Shown here piece by piece: positions 15,657-25,099 of a DNA stretch of 64,000 bases. The number at the start of each line of letters is the position of its first letter. Within the stretch, counting starts at the first letter, position 1. The notes below the pieces were generated by a model. It saw nothing but the letters and a program-made list of their open reading frames with translations, had not been told where the DNA came from and ran no database searches. The stretch comes from Streptomyces sp. NBC_01268 (lineage in GTDB: Bacteria > Actinomycetota > Actinomycetes > Streptomycetales > Streptomycetaceae), in assembly GCF_036240795.1 (NCBI RefSeq), contig NZ_CP108454.1:3348001-3412000 (forward strand), given 5' to 3'. Position numbers and translations under genes: made by a program.

Positions 15657-16553
15657 TCAGACCTTGCCGATCCCCAGCGTGTTCTCCGCCGGCAGCAGCC
15701 CCGAGCCGATCACCGTCAGCCACGGTCCGCCGAGCAGGTCACAGAGCCGGGCCGTGACCTCCGGCCCGAGGGCGGCCCAGGGTGCGGCGGCCAGTTCGTC
15801 GGTGCGGTGCTCGACCTCGGCGCGCAGGGCGCGCCCGGCCTCGGTGGCGGTGCCGTCGGGGCGGACGAGGCCGCGGGCGGTGAGGCGTCCGCGGGCGGCG
15901 CCCCACTCCGCCGCGGTCCAGCCGCGGCTCGCGAAGGTGGCCTCGGCGGCGGCGCCGACGGCGGCGAAGGAGACCAGTGCCTCGGCCGGGTCGAGGCCCG
16001 CGGCGAGGAGGGCGGCGAGGTGCCCGTCACCGCGGTGCTCGCGCAGGATCGTGGCGGCCTGCCACAGGACGAGGTGCGGGACGTCGGGCCAGGGCAGTTC
16101 GGCGTTGGCGGCGGCGAGCGGGCGCCCCGCGGTCCCGGCGGCCCCGGCCGCGCGCCGGGCGAGCGCGGCGGCCTCGGCGAGCTCGGGGCCGCGGAGCACG
16201 TCGTCGCCGAGGACGGCCCGGTAGGTCCGGTCGACGGCGCGGAGCCGGGCGGCGAGGACGGCGGCGGGGGTGGCGACCTCCCAGGCCGCGGGGACGTACC
16301 GGGCCGTCATGCCGGGGGCGAAGCTGTAGAACGCGGAGGTCACCCGGGCGCTCCCGGCGGCCCCGAGGGGGGCGGCGCGCCAGGCGAAGTAGGCGGGCCA
16401 GCGCTCCGCCACGCCGTAGCCGAGGGCGGCGGCCTCGTCGAAGGCCTCGGGGGCGTAGTAGAGCACGGCGTGGAGCGGTTCGAGCAGGTGCCACATCTGG
16501 CGCACCCGCCCGGGCTCCACGGCCTGGATCCGGTTCTGGCCCTGCACGGTCAT
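15657..16553 (-). CDS. SCO6745-family protein
   Basis: A 298-residue protein, MTVQGQNRIQAVEPGRVRQMWHLLEPLHAVLYYAPEAFDEAAALG, with the mostly helical Ala-rich body and closing DLLGGPWLTVIGSGLLPAENTLGIGKV of the SCO6745 (SalK-like) family. SalK relatives occur near salicylate genes, but no function is established here. The ATG at 16553 follows GGGGA. The gene is divergent from a TetR gene, and the shared 150-bp region has three direct repeats, so TetR control is likely. Its product probably acts on, or responds to, the TetR ligand. Confidence 0.85.
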   Translation of the reverse strand: MTVQGQNRIQAVEPGRVRQMWHLLEPLHAVLYYAPEAFDEAAALGYGVAERWPAYFAWRAAPLGAAGSARVTSAFYSFAPGMTARYVPAAWEVATPAAVLAARLRAVDRTYRAVLGDDVLRGPELAEAAALARRAAGAAGTAGRPLAAANAELPWPDVPHLVLWQAATILREHRGDGHLAALLAAGLDPAEALVSFAAVGAAAEATFASRGWTAAEWGAARGRLTARGLVRPDGTATEAGRALRAEVEHRTDELAAAPWAALGPEVTARLCDLLGGPWLTVIGSGLLPAENTLGIGKV

Positions 16554-16621
16554 GGCACGTCCCCTTCGCTCGTCGTCCGCCGCTCGCCCCGGCATCCCGC
16601 CGGGCAGGGCCGACATCTTTC

Positions 16622-16697
16622 CACTGCCTAGATTCTTGTCACTGACTAGATTGCTCCCGCCCTCCGAACTTGTCAATGCCTAGATCCCGCGTACGCT
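16622..16697. promoter_or_regulatory. Divergent promoter region with three direct repeats, probable TetR operator
   Basis: CACTGCCTAGATT (16622), CACTGACTAGATT (16640) and CAATGCCTAGATC (16674) are direct repeats between the divergent SCO6745 and TetR genes. On plus, TTGTCA (16670) and TACGCT (16692) with a 16-bp spacer end 6 nt before the TetR ATG, which would give a leaderless transcript. Confidence 0.6.
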
Positions 16698-16703
16698 GCT
16701 GCC

Positions 16704-17285
16704 ATGACCAGTCGGCGCACCTACCACCACGGGGACCTGCGGCAGGCCGTCCTCACCGCCGCCCTCGACGTGATCGGGACCGAGGGCCCCGCCGCGCTGA
16801 GCCTGCGCGACCTCGCCCGGCGCGCGGGCGTCTCGCACGCGGCTCCCGCCCACCACTTCAAGGACCGCACCGGCCTGCTCACCGCGATCGCCGCCCAGGG
16901 CTACGACCTGCTCGCCGAGGCCCTCGCCGACGCGCCCGACCTGCGGGAGCGCGGGGTGCGCTACGTCCGCTTCGCCGCGGCCCACCCGGCGCACTTCCAG
17001 GTCATGTTCCAGCCGGGCCTGCACCACGCGGACGACCCGGAGCTGCTCGCCGCGAAGGAGCGGGCCGGCGCGGAGCTCCGTGCCGGCGTCACCGGACTGC
17101 CCGCCTCCGCCGAGGCCCCCCGCGACACCGGCATGGCCGCCTGGTCGCTGGCGCACGGCTTCGCGACCCTGCTGCTCACCCACAACCTCGACGCCCCGCT
17201 GGGCGACCGGGATCCGGGCGAGGTGTTCCGCGCGCTGACCGGACTGCTCGATTCCGCCCCACTCGGCGGTGACCGGCGGGAATAG
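16704..17285 (+). CDS. TetR-family regulator (WHG-domain type)
   Basis: A 193-residue protein. It starts RRTYHHGDLRQAVLTAALDVI and has the recognition region LSLRDLARRAGVSHAAPAHHFKDRTGLLTAIA. The C-terminal ligand domain has HPAHFQVMFQPGL and GMAAWSLAHGFATLLL, typical of the WHG subgroup (TetR_C_33). Likely binds the three repeats just upstream, which overlap its own promoter, and so controls itself and the divergent SCO6745 gene. No ribosome-binding site is visible, in keeping with a leaderless message. Confidence 0.9.
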   Translation: MTSRRTYHHGDLRQAVLTAALDVIGTEGPAALSLRDLARRAGVSHAAPAHHFKDRTGLLTAIAAQGYDLLAEALADAPDLRERGVRYVRFAAAHPAHFQVMFQPGLHHADDPELLAAKERAGAELRAGVTGLPASAEAPRDTGMAAWSLAHGFATLLLTHNLDAPLGDRDPGEVFRALTGLLDSAPLGGDRRE

Positions 17286-17358
17286 CCGAAGTCGATCACG
17301 GCTTGTCCCTCGTCGTGCGCACAGGAAAGACCACGGCACACGACAACGGGCGGAACAC

Positions 17359-18627
17359 ATGAAGACCACCGGCACCACCTTCCGGCGCGCGGGCACGGCC
17401 GTGCTCGCCGCCACCCTCCTCACCGCGCTCCCCGCGACCGCCGCGACCGCCGGCCCCTCCCGCGGCGGGGCCGCGTGGCACGGCGCCTGGGCCGCCTCGC
17501 CGCAGGCCGCGGCCGCGCCCTTCGCGCCCAACTGGTCGGAGCAGGGCTTCGACAACCAGACCGTCCGCCAGACGGTCCGCGTCACCACCGGCGGCACCCG
17601 GGCCCGGATCGAGCTGACGAACCGTTACGGCAGCACCCCGCTGAAGATCACCGGCGCGACCGTCGCCCGCACCGCCGAGGGCGGCGCGGTGCGGCCCGGT
17701 TCGGTCCGCGCGCTCACCTTCGACGGGCGCGGCTCCGTCACGATCCCGGCCGGCGGCACGCTCCTCAGCGACGGCGCCCCGTTCCGGACCTCCGCGTTCG
17801 AGACGCTCACCGTCACGCTCTACCTGGCGGGCCCGACCGGCCCGGCCACCTTCCACTTCTTCTCCGGCACCACCAGCTACCGGGCGGCGGGCGACCACCG
17901 CGCCGACGTGGCCGGGACGGCGTTCACCGAGACCGACTCGTCCTGGTACTTCCTCTCCGGCGTCGAGGTCTCCGGCGGCCCCCACACGGCCCGCCGCGAC
18001 GCCGTCGTCACCTTCGGCGACTCCATCACCGACGGCGTCGGCGCCACCCCGGGCGCGGACGACCGCTACCCCGACGAGCTCGCCGAGCGCCTCGCCGCGG
18101 CCGGCTCCCCGCGCGCCGTCCTCAACCACGGCATCGGCGGCAACCAGGTCGTCAACGACACCACCTGGGCCGGCGAGAAGGGCATCGCGCGCTTCAAGAA
18201 GGACGTGCTCACGGAGCGCGGCGTCGGCACGGTCGTCCTCCTCGAAGGCATCAACGACATCGGCGGCAGCGGCCCGTCCTTCCCCGGCGGCCCGACCCCC
18301 GAGGTGTCCGTGAACCGCCTCATCGAGGGCCACCGCAGCCTCATCCGCCAGGCGCACGCCCGCGGCATCAAGGTGATCGGCGCGACGCTGACCCCGATCA
18401 AGGGCTCGTTCTACTTCACCCCCGAGAACGAGGCCAAGCGCGAGGCCTTCAACGCGTGGGTCCGCACCTCCGGCGCCTACGACGGGGTCGTCGACTTCGA
18501 CCGCGCGGTCGCCGACCCGGCCGACCCGGACCGCATCCTCCCCGCGTACGACTCCGGCGACCACCTCCACCCGGGCGACGCGGGCTACCACGCGATGGCC
18601 GCCGCTCTGGACCTCGACGAGCTGTAG
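17359..18627 (+). CDS. Secreted SGNH/GDSL-family esterase
   Basis: A 422-residue protein with a Sec signal peptide (cleavage near ATAGPS). An N-terminal jelly-roll-like part (residues 40-215) includes WHGAWAASPQAA and VRVTTGGTRARIELTNRYG. The SGNH hydrolase part holds block I VVTFGDSITDG (catalytic Ser), block II NHGIGGN, block III LLEGINDIGG and block V SGDHLHPGDAGYHAM (catalytic Asp and His). The layout fits Streptomyces secreted esterases that deacetylate or hydrolyse plant or lipid esters. Physiological substrate unknown. Transcribed separately from the TetR gene, which ends 73 bp upstream. Confidence 0.9.
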   Translation: MKTTGTTFRRAGTAVLAATLLTALPATAATAGPSRGGAAWHGAWAASPQAAAAPFAPNWSEQGFDNQTVRQTVRVTTGGTRARIELTNRYGSTPLKITGATVARTAEGGAVRPGSVRALTFDGRGSVTIPAGGTLLSDGAPFRTSAFETLTVTLYLAGPTGPATFHFFSGTTSYRAAGDHRADVAGTAFTETDSSWYFLSGVEVSGGPHTARRDAVVTFGDSITDGVGATPGADDRYPDELAERLAAAGSPRAVLNHGIGGNQVVNDTTWAGEKGIARFKKDVLTERGVGTVVLLEGINDIGGSGPSFPGGPTPEVSVNRLIEGHRSLIRQAHARGIKVIGATLTPIKGSFYFTPENEAKREAFNAWVRTSGAYDGVVDFDRAVADPADPDRILPAYDSGDHLHPGDAGYHAMAAALDLDEL

Positions 18628-18631
18628 ACCC

Positions 18632-18683
18632 GTACGGCCGGGGGGCTCCCGCCCGGCGTACGGCCGGGGGTCTCCCGCCCGGC
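18632..18683. repeat. Tandem 26-bp direct repeat
   Basis: Two abutting copies, each starting GTACGGCCGGGGG, differ at one base. They lie just after the esterase stop codon and before the terminator hairpin. Confidence 0.8.
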
Positions 18684-18686
18684 AGC

Positions 18687-18720
18687 CGGCACCCCGTACG
18701 CCGCACGGCGCGGGGTGCCG
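18687..18720. terminator. Bidirectional hairpin terminator
   Basis: A 10-bp stem, CGGCACCCCG with its complement, and a 14-nt loop. It lies between the convergent esterase and mfd genes. Confidence 0.7.
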
Positions 18721-18773
18721 TGCGGGCCCCCCGTCCCGGCGCCGCATCGGCCGGAACGGAGGGCCCGGACGGG

Positions 18774-21700
18774 TCAGGAACCCAGGATCTCCGCCAGGAA
18801 CTCGCCGGTCCACGCGAGGAGTTCGCGGCCCACGACCGGCTTGCCGCCGATCTTCCCGGCGGTCGGACGCGGCACCAGGATCTGGTGGACGGCCGGCTTG
18901 ATGACCGTGCGCGGGTAGAGGCGCTTCAGGCGCAGCTCCTGGGACTCGCGCAGTTCCACCGGGGCGAAGCGGATGTTGGGGCCCTGGAGGACGATCTCGC
19001 CGACACCGCAGGCGCGGGCCAGCATGCGCAGACCGGCGACCAGCAGGAGGTTCTCGACCGGCTCGGGCAGCTTGCCGTAGCGGTCGGTGAGCTCCTCGCG
19101 TACCGCCTTGATGTCCTCCTCCGAGTTGGCGGAGGCGATGGCCCGGTAGGCCTGCAGGCGCAGGCGCTCGCCGGGGGCGTAGTCGTGCGGCATGTGGGCG
19201 TCGACCGGGAGCTCGATCTTGACCTCCAGGGGAGCCTCCTCCTCCTCGCCGCCCTCCATCTGCGCCCGGTAGTCGGCGACGGCCTCGCCGACCATGCGGA
19301 CGTACAGGTCGAAGCCGACGCCCGCGATGTGGCCGGACTGTTCGCCGCCGAGCAGGTTGCCCGCGCCGCGGATCTCCAGGTCCTTCATCGCCACGTACAT
19401 GCCCGCGCCCATCTCGGTGTGCTGGGCGATGGTCGCGAGGCGCTCGTGGGCGGTCTCGGTGAGGGGCTTCTCCGGCGGGTAGAGGAAGTAGGCGTAGCCG
19501 CGTTCGCGGCCCCGGCCGACCCGGCCGCGCAGCTGGTGGAGCTGGCTCAGGCCGAAGTTGTCGCCGCGCTCGACGATCAGGGTGTTGGCGTTGGAGATGT
19601 CGATGCCGGACTCGACGATGGTCGTCGAGACGAGGACGTCGAACTTCTTCTCCCAGAAGTCCACCACGACCTGTTCCAGGGCCTGTTCGGACATCTGGCC
19701 GTGGGCCGTCGCGATGCGCGCCTCGGGGATGATCTCCCGCAGCCGGGCCGCCGCGCGGTCGATGGACTCGACGCGGTTGTGGATGTAGAAGACCTGGCCC
19801 TCGCGGAGCAGTTCGCGGCGGACGGCCGCGCCGATCTGCTTCTCCTCGTACGGGCCGACGAAGGTGAGGACCGGGTGCCGCTCCTCGGGGGGCGTCGTGA
19901 TCGTCGACATCTCCCTGATCCCCGTCACCGCCATCTCCAGCGTCCGGGGGATGGGGGTGGCGGACATGGTCAGCACGTCGACGTTGGCGCGCAGCTTCTT
20001 CAGCTGCTCCTTGTGCTCGACGCCGAAGCGCTGCTCCTCGTCGACGATGACCAGGCCCAGGTCCTTGAACTTCGTCTCGGAGGAGAACAGGCGGTGGGTG
20101 CCGATGACGACGTCGACCGAGCCCTCCTTCAGCCCTTCCATCGTCGCCTTCGACTCGGTGTCCGTCTGGAAGCGGGACAGGGCGCGGACGTTGACGGGGA
20201 ACTGCGAGTAGCGCTCCGAGAACGTGCCGAAGTGCTGCTGCACGAGCAGGGTGGTCGGGACGAGGACGGCGACCTGCTTGCCGTCCTGGACGGCCTTGAA
20301 GGCGGCGCGGACGGCGATCTCCGTCTTGCCGTAGCCGACGTCGCCGCAGATCAGACGGTCCATGGGGACGGTCTTCTCCATGTCCTCCTTCACCTCGGCG
20401 ATGGTGGACAGCTGGTCGGGCGTCTCCGCGTACGGGAAGGCGTCCTCCAGCTCCCGCTGCCAGGGGGTGTCCGCGGCGAAGGCGTGGCCGGGGGCTGCCA
20501 TACGGGCGGAGTACAGCTTGATGAGGTCGGCGGCGATCTCCTTGACCGCCTTCTTCGCGCGCGCCTTGGTCTTCGTCCAGTCGGCGCCGCCGAGGCGGTG
20601 CAGGGTGGGGGCCTCGCCGCCCACGTACTTGGTGACCTGCTCCAGCTGGTCGGTCGGGATGTAGAGGCGGTCGCCGGGCTGGCCGCGCTTGGCGGGGGCG
20701 TACTCGACGAGGAGGTACTCGCGGGTGGCGCCCTGCACGGTCCGCTGGACCATCTCGATGTAGCGGCCGACGCCGTGCTGCTCGTGGACGATGTAGTCGC
20801 CGACCTCCAGGGTCAGCGGGTCGATCGTCTTGCGCCGCTTGGCGGGCATCCGCTGCCCGTCCTTGCCGGCGGCCTTCTGGCCGGACAGGTCGGTCTCGGT
20901 GAGGACGGCCAGCTTGAGCGCCGGGTCGACGAAGCCGTAGTCGATGGAGCCGCAGGCCACGTGTACGACGGACGGGGCGATCCCGGTCAGGTCGGGGGCG
21001 AGGCGGGCGGCGATGCCCTCGCCGCCGAGCACCTCGACGGTGCGGGAGGCCGGGCCGTGGGCCTCCGTCACGTACACCGTGCGCCACCCCTCGGCCAGCC
21101 AGCCCTTGGTGTCGGCGAGGGCCCGGGCGGTGTCGCCGCGGTAGGTCTCGGGGGCGTGCATGCCCACCTTGAGGGTGTCCGCGTCGAGGGCGGTGTCGTC
21201 CGCGGCGAACGGCGACACCGACCACCACATCACGTCCAGCTCGCGGGCCCGGTCCCGGACGTCGGCGATCCCCCACAGGGAGGCCGCGCCGACGTCGATC
21301 GGGGCCTCGCCGCCGCCGGCCGTGGCCGCCCAGGAGGCCTGCAGGAACTCCTGGCTCGTCGCCACCAGGTCGGCGGCGCGCGTCCGGACCCGCTCGGGGT
21401 CGCAGACCACGGCCATGGAGCCCTCGGGGAGGACGTCGAGCAGCAGCTCCATGTCGTCGACGAGGACGGGGGCGAGGGACTCCATGCCCTCCACCGCGAT
21501 CCCCTCGGCGATCTTGTTGAGCAGCTCGCCGAGCTCGGGATGGGCCTCGGCCAGGGCGGCGGCCCGCTCCCGGACCTCGTCGGTCAGCAGCAGCTCGCGG
21601 CAGGGCGGCGCCCACAGCCCGTGCTCGGCGACTTCGAGGGAGCGCTGGTCGGCGACCTTGAAGTAGCGGATCTCCTCGACGTCGTCGCCCCAGAACTCGA

Positions 21701-22307
21701 TGCGGAGCGGGTGCTCCTCGGTGGGCGGGAAGACGTCCAGGATGCCGCCGCGCACGGCGAACTCGCCGCGCTTCTCGACGAGCTCCACGCGGGAGTACGC
21801 GGCGGCGGCCAGCCCCTCGACGATCTCGTTCAGGTCGGCGGTCTGCCCGCTCCGCAGCGCCACCGGCTCCAGGTCGCCGAGCCCCTTGACCTGCGGCTGG
21901 AGCACCGAGCGGATGGGCGCGACGACGACGCTGACGGGCCCGGCGGCGGGGTCGTCGGTACGGGGGTGGGCGAGCCGGCGCAGCACGGCGAGGCGGCGGC
22001 CGACGGTGTCGGAGCGGGGCGAGAGGCGCTCGTGCGGCAGCGTCTCCCAGGAGGGGTAGTCGACCACGGTGTCGGGGTCGAGGAGCGAGCGCAGGGCGGC
22101 GGCCAGGTCCTCGGCCTCGCGCCCGGTCGCGGTGACCGCGAGCACCGTCCGGCCGGTCTCCCTGGCGAGGGCGGCGACGGCGAAGGGGCGGGCGGCGGGC
22201 GGGCCGACCAGGTCGACGTGGTGGCGGTTGCCGTCCGTGGCGGCCTTGACCGCCTCGGTGAGTGCGGCGTCCTTGACGACGGCGTCCAGCAGACCGTGCA
22301 GGCTCAT
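18774..22307 (-). CDS. mfd: Transcription-repair coupling factor Mfd
   Basis: 1177 residues, normal full length. It displaces stalled RNA polymerase at lesions and recruits UvrA. Domains in order: UvrB-like N-terminal region (VDYPSWETLPHERLSPRSD), the RNA-polymerase-interaction Tudor-like domain (VGDYIVHEQHGVGRYIEM), and the RecG-like SF2 translocase. The translocase has Walker A GDVGYGKTEIA, DEEQ box VIVDEEQRFGVEHKEQLK, SATPIPRTL, and helicase motifs with DVLVSTTIVESGIDISNANT and QLRGRVGR. A C-terminal TRCF domain ends the protein. All catalytic motifs look intact. The ATG MSLHGLLDAVV matches the family start. It is separately transcribed from the ABC genes upstream. Confidence 0.98.
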   Translation of the reverse strand: MSLHGLLDAVVKDAALTEAVKAATDGNRHHVDLVGPPAARPFAVAALARETGRTVLAVTATGREAEDLAAALRSLLDPDTVVDYPSWETLPHERLSPRSDTVGRRLAVLRRLAHPRTDDPAAGPVSVVVAPIRSVLQPQVKGLGDLEPVALRSGQTADLNEIVEGLAAAAYSRVELVEKRGEFAVRGGILDVFPPTEEHPLRIEFWGDDVEEIRYFKVADQRSLEVAEHGLWAPPCRELLLTDEVRERAAALAEAHPELGELLNKIAEGIAVEGMESLAPVLVDDMELLLDVLPEGSMAVVCDPERVRTRAADLVATSQEFLQASWAATAGGGEAPIDVGAASLWGIADVRDRARELDVMWWSVSPFAADDTALDADTLKVGMHAPETYRGDTARALADTKGWLAEGWRTVYVTEAHGPASRTVEVLGGEGIAARLAPDLTGIAPSVVHVACGSIDYGFVDPALKLAVLTETDLSGQKAAGKDGQRMPAKRRKTIDPLTLEVGDYIVHEQHGVGRYIEMVQRTVQGATREYLLVEYAPAKRGQPGDRLYIPTDQLEQVTKYVGGEAPTLHRLGGADWTKTKARAKKAVKEIAADLIKLYSARMAAPGHAFAADTPWQRELEDAFPYAETPDQLSTIAEVKEDMEKTVPMDRLICGDVGYGKTEIAVRAAFKAVQDGKQVAVLVPTTLLVQQHFGTFSERYSQFPVNVRALSRFQTDTESKATMEGLKEGSVDVVIGTHRLFSSETKFKDLGLVIVDEEQRFGVEHKEQLKKLRANVDVLTMSATPIPRTLEMAVTGIREMSTITTPPEERHPVLTFVGPYEEKQIGAAVRRELLREGQVFYIHNRVESIDRAAARLREIIPEARIATAHGQMSEQALEQVVVDFWEKKFDVLVSTTIVESGIDISNANTLIVERGDNFGLSQLHQLRGRVGRGRERGYAYFLYPPEKPLTETAHERLATIAQHTEMGAGMYVAMKDLEIRGAGNLLGGEQSGHIAGVGFDLYVRMVGEAVADYRAQMEGGEEEEAPLEVKIELPVDAHMPHDYAPGERLRLQAYRAIASANSEEDIKAVREELTDRYGKLPEPVENLLLVAGLRMLARACGVGEIVLQGPNIRFAPVELRESQELRLKRLYPRTVIKPAVHQILVPRPTAGKIGGKPVVGRELLAWTGEFLAEILGS

Positions 22308-22525
22308 GGAGGGTCCATCCCGGCGGAGGTGGGCAACGCGAACGGCCCGACACGTCTCACGGGCCGGGGCCTCCAGCCTACGACGACGCGGCGACAGTCA
22401 CCCGTTCACGGGATCGGCCCGCCGTGCACACGCCCCGTCGGCGTCCCTCGGGACGAGGCGCGTGGGCGGGCCCGGACGGAACGCTCCGCCGGGCCCGCAC
22501 CGGTCCACTGCCGCCCCTGCTCCGT

Positions 22526-25099
22526 CTACTCCGTCGCGATCGCGTTCAGGACGTTCATCCGCCCTGCCCGGAAGGCGGGGACCAGGGCCGCGAAGAGGCC
22601 CACGAAGGCCGAGCCGACGAAGACGGTGAGGATCGTCGGCCAGGGGATCTCCAGGACGCCCAGGCCCTCCAGGGCGAGGAGCTGCTGGGCGGCGGTGCCC
22701 CAGCCGAGGCCCAGGGCCAGGCCGAGGAGGGCGCCGAAGAGGGCGATGACGACCGACTCCAGGCGGATCATGCGCCGCAGCTGGCGGCGGGAGAGGCCGA
22801 TGGCCCGCATGAGGCCGATCTCGCGGGTCCGCTCGACGACCGACAGGGCGAGGGTGTTCACCACGCCGAGGACGGCCACGATGATCGCGAGGGCGAGCAG
22901 CCCGTACACGATGTTGAGGAGCTGGCCGACCTGGTCCTGGAGCTCCTTCTTGTAGTCGGCCTGGTCGGCGACCTTGTACTGCGGGTAGGGCGCGAGGGCC
23001 TTCTTCAGCCCCTCGTACGCGGCGTCCTCCTGACCGTCCTTCGCCGTGGCGAAGACGATCATGCTCTTGGGCATCCGGTCGGCGGCGAGGAAGCGGGCGG
23101 CGGTGGTGATGTTGGTGTACATCACGCCCTTGTCGATGTTGCTGTCGTCGGAGGTGACGGCGGCGACGCGCAGCCGCGCCTTCTCGCCGCCCTTGAAGGC
23201 GACCGTGAGCGTGTCCCCGACCTTCACGCCGTGCTCGGCGGCGTAGACGCTGCCGACGGACAGGGCGCCCGGGCCGTACGCGGCGGAGAGCTCGCCCGCC
23301 GTGGTCTCGCGGCGCACGTCCCGCGCGTACGTCGGGTCGGCGGCGACCAGGCCGAGCTCCGCGCTCCTGCCGCGCGGGTCGGTGACGACGGCCTCGACCC
23401 ACTTGTACTCGGTGACGTGGTCGAGCCCGGGGGCCTTCTCCACGGCGGCCAGGGCCTGCGGGACGACCGGCTGCCGGTTGGTGGACTGCACGATGAAGTC
23501 GGCGCCGACGGACCGGTCGAGCTCCTCCGTGGCGGAGGCGACCATCGACGAGCCGACGACGGACAGGCAGGCGACGAGCGCGAGACCGATCATCAGGGCG
23601 GCGCCGGTGGCGCCGGTGCGGCGCGGGTTGCGGAGCGCGTTGCGCTCGGCCATGCGGCCGACCGGGCCGAAGACCCGCAGCACGACGACGCCCAGGGCAC
23701 GGACGACGACGCCGGACAGCAGCGGGCCGATCACGACGAAGCCGAGCAGGGACAGGACGACGCCGAGGCCGAGCCAGAGGGAGCCCGCGCCGGCCTTCTC
23801 GGCCTGGGTCGCGGTCCACAGCGCCGCGCCGCCCGCCGCGGTGAGGAGCAGGCCGAGCCCGGCGCGTACCGCACCGGCCTTGCCGTCGGCGGGCGTGCCC
23901 GCGTCGCGCAGGGCGGCCATCGGGGAGACCTTCGAGGCCCGGCGGGCCGGGACGAAGGCGGCGAGGACGGTGACGACCACGCCGAGGACGAGACCGACGA
24001 CGGGGGTGGTCCAGCGGACGGTGAGGTCCTGCGTGGACAGCTCCATGCCCATGGACGACATCAGCTGCATCAGTCCGACGGCGAGGCCCACGCCGGCCGC
24101 GACGCCCGCGATCGAGCCGACGGCGCCGAGGAGCAGCGCCTCGACGAGGACCGAGCGGTTGACCTGGCGCCGACTGGAGCCGATGGCCCGCATGAGGCCG
24201 ATCTCGCGGGTGCGCTGGGCGACCAGCATGGAGAAGGTGTTGACGATGAGGAAGATGCCGACGAGGAAGGCGATCCCGGCGAAGCCGAGCATCGCGTACT
24301 TCATGACGTCGAGGAAGCCGGCGACGTCCTCGCGGCCCGCGTCGGCGGACTCGGCGGCGGTCTGCAGCTTGTAGCCGGAGCCGATCTCCGCGGCGATGCC
24401 CGCCTTCAGCGCGTCGTCGCCGACACCGGGCGCCGCGTCGGCGGTGACCTGGGTGAACAGGCCCTCCTTGCCGAGGAGTTCGCGCTGCGCGGTGGCGGTG
24501 TCGAAGTAGACGAGGGTGGCGCCGGGGTTGGTGACCTTGAAGTCGACGATGCCGGAGATCTTCGCGGTGAAGTCGCCGGTGACGGCGATGGTGCGCAGCT
24601 CGTCGCCGATCTTCAGGTGGTGCTTCTCGGCGGTGCCGCCGTCGACCATGACGTCGGTGGGGCCGCGCGGTTCGTGACCGGAGGCGATCTCCATCGAACG
24701 CAGCTCGTCGGCCGACCAGTTGGCGGCGATGGTGGGGGCGCCGGAGGTGGGCCCGACGTTCTCGTCGCGGGAGTCGACGACGGTGACGCTGGTGGAGAGG
24801 ACCCGGCCCTGCGCGGCCTTGACGCCCTCGACGCCCCGGACCTGCGCGACGAGCGCGGCGGGCAGCGTCTCGGGGCGCCCGTTCTGCGGGACCTCGTCGT
24901 CCTCGGCGGCGTTCGACGGGCTGACGGTGACGTCGGAGGCGGTGGAGGCGAACAGCTTGTCGAAGGTGGTGTTCATGGTGTCGCTGAACACCAGGGTGCC
25001 GCAGACGAACGCGACGGAGAGGAGGACGGCGACGGCGGAGAGCGCCATGCGGCCCTTGTGCGCGAAGAAGCTGCGCAGCGAGGTCTTGAGCACGGTCAT
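22526..25099 (-). CDS. ABC transporter permease, FtsX/MacB type
   Basis: An 857-residue permease with the duplicated FtsX layout. It has an N-terminal span (GRMALSAVAVLLSVAFVCGTLVF), a large extracytoplasmic domain (residues about 45-260), a first three-span FtsX block containing REIGLMRAIGSSRRQVNRSV, a central pair of spans, a second extracytoplasmic domain, and a final FtsX block with REIGLMRAIGLSRRQLRRM. Such transporters usually do mechanical work on the cell surface, such as export of lipoproteins or peptides or antibiotic resistance, not uptake. The start overlaps the ATPase stop (ATGA), so the two are translationally coupled. Confidence 0.93.
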   Translation of the reverse strand: MTVLKTSLRSFFAHKGRMALSAVAVLLSVAFVCGTLVFSDTMNTTFDKLFASTASDVTVSPSNAAEDDEVPQNGRPETLPAALVAQVRGVEGVKAAQGRVLSTSVTVVDSRDENVGPTSGAPTIAANWSADELRSMEIASGHEPRGPTDVMVDGGTAEKHHLKIGDELRTIAVTGDFTAKISGIVDFKVTNPGATLVYFDTATAQRELLGKEGLFTQVTADAAPGVGDDALKAGIAAEIGSGYKLQTAAESADAGREDVAGFLDVMKYAMLGFAGIAFLVGIFLIVNTFSMLVAQRTREIGLMRAIGSSRRQVNRSVLVEALLLGAVGSIAGVAAGVGLAVGLMQLMSSMGMELSTQDLTVRWTTPVVGLVLGVVVTVLAAFVPARRASKVSPMAALRDAGTPADGKAGAVRAGLGLLLTAAGGAALWTATQAEKAGAGSLWLGLGVVLSLLGFVVIGPLLSGVVVRALGVVVLRVFGPVGRMAERNALRNPRRTGATGAALMIGLALVACLSVVGSSMVASATEELDRSVGADFIVQSTNRQPVVPQALAAVEKAPGLDHVTEYKWVEAVVTDPRGRSAELGLVAADPTYARDVRRETTAGELSAAYGPGALSVGSVYAAEHGVKVGDTLTVAFKGGEKARLRVAAVTSDDSNIDKGVMYTNITTAARFLAADRMPKSMIVFATAKDGQEDAAYEGLKKALAPYPQYKVADQADYKKELQDQVGQLLNIVYGLLALAIIVAVLGVVNTLALSVVERTREIGLMRAIGLSRRQLRRMIRLESVVIALFGALLGLALGLGWGTAAQQLLALEGLGVLEIPWPTILTVFVGSAFVGLFAALVPAFRAGRMNVLNAIATE

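Noticed and set aside
17296..22955. Very long open frames on both strands across mfd (over 1,600 and 1,800 codons)
   Set aside because: They are shadows of mfd and its neighbours in high-GC DNA, with Arg/Gly/Ala/Pro-rich translations and no domain.
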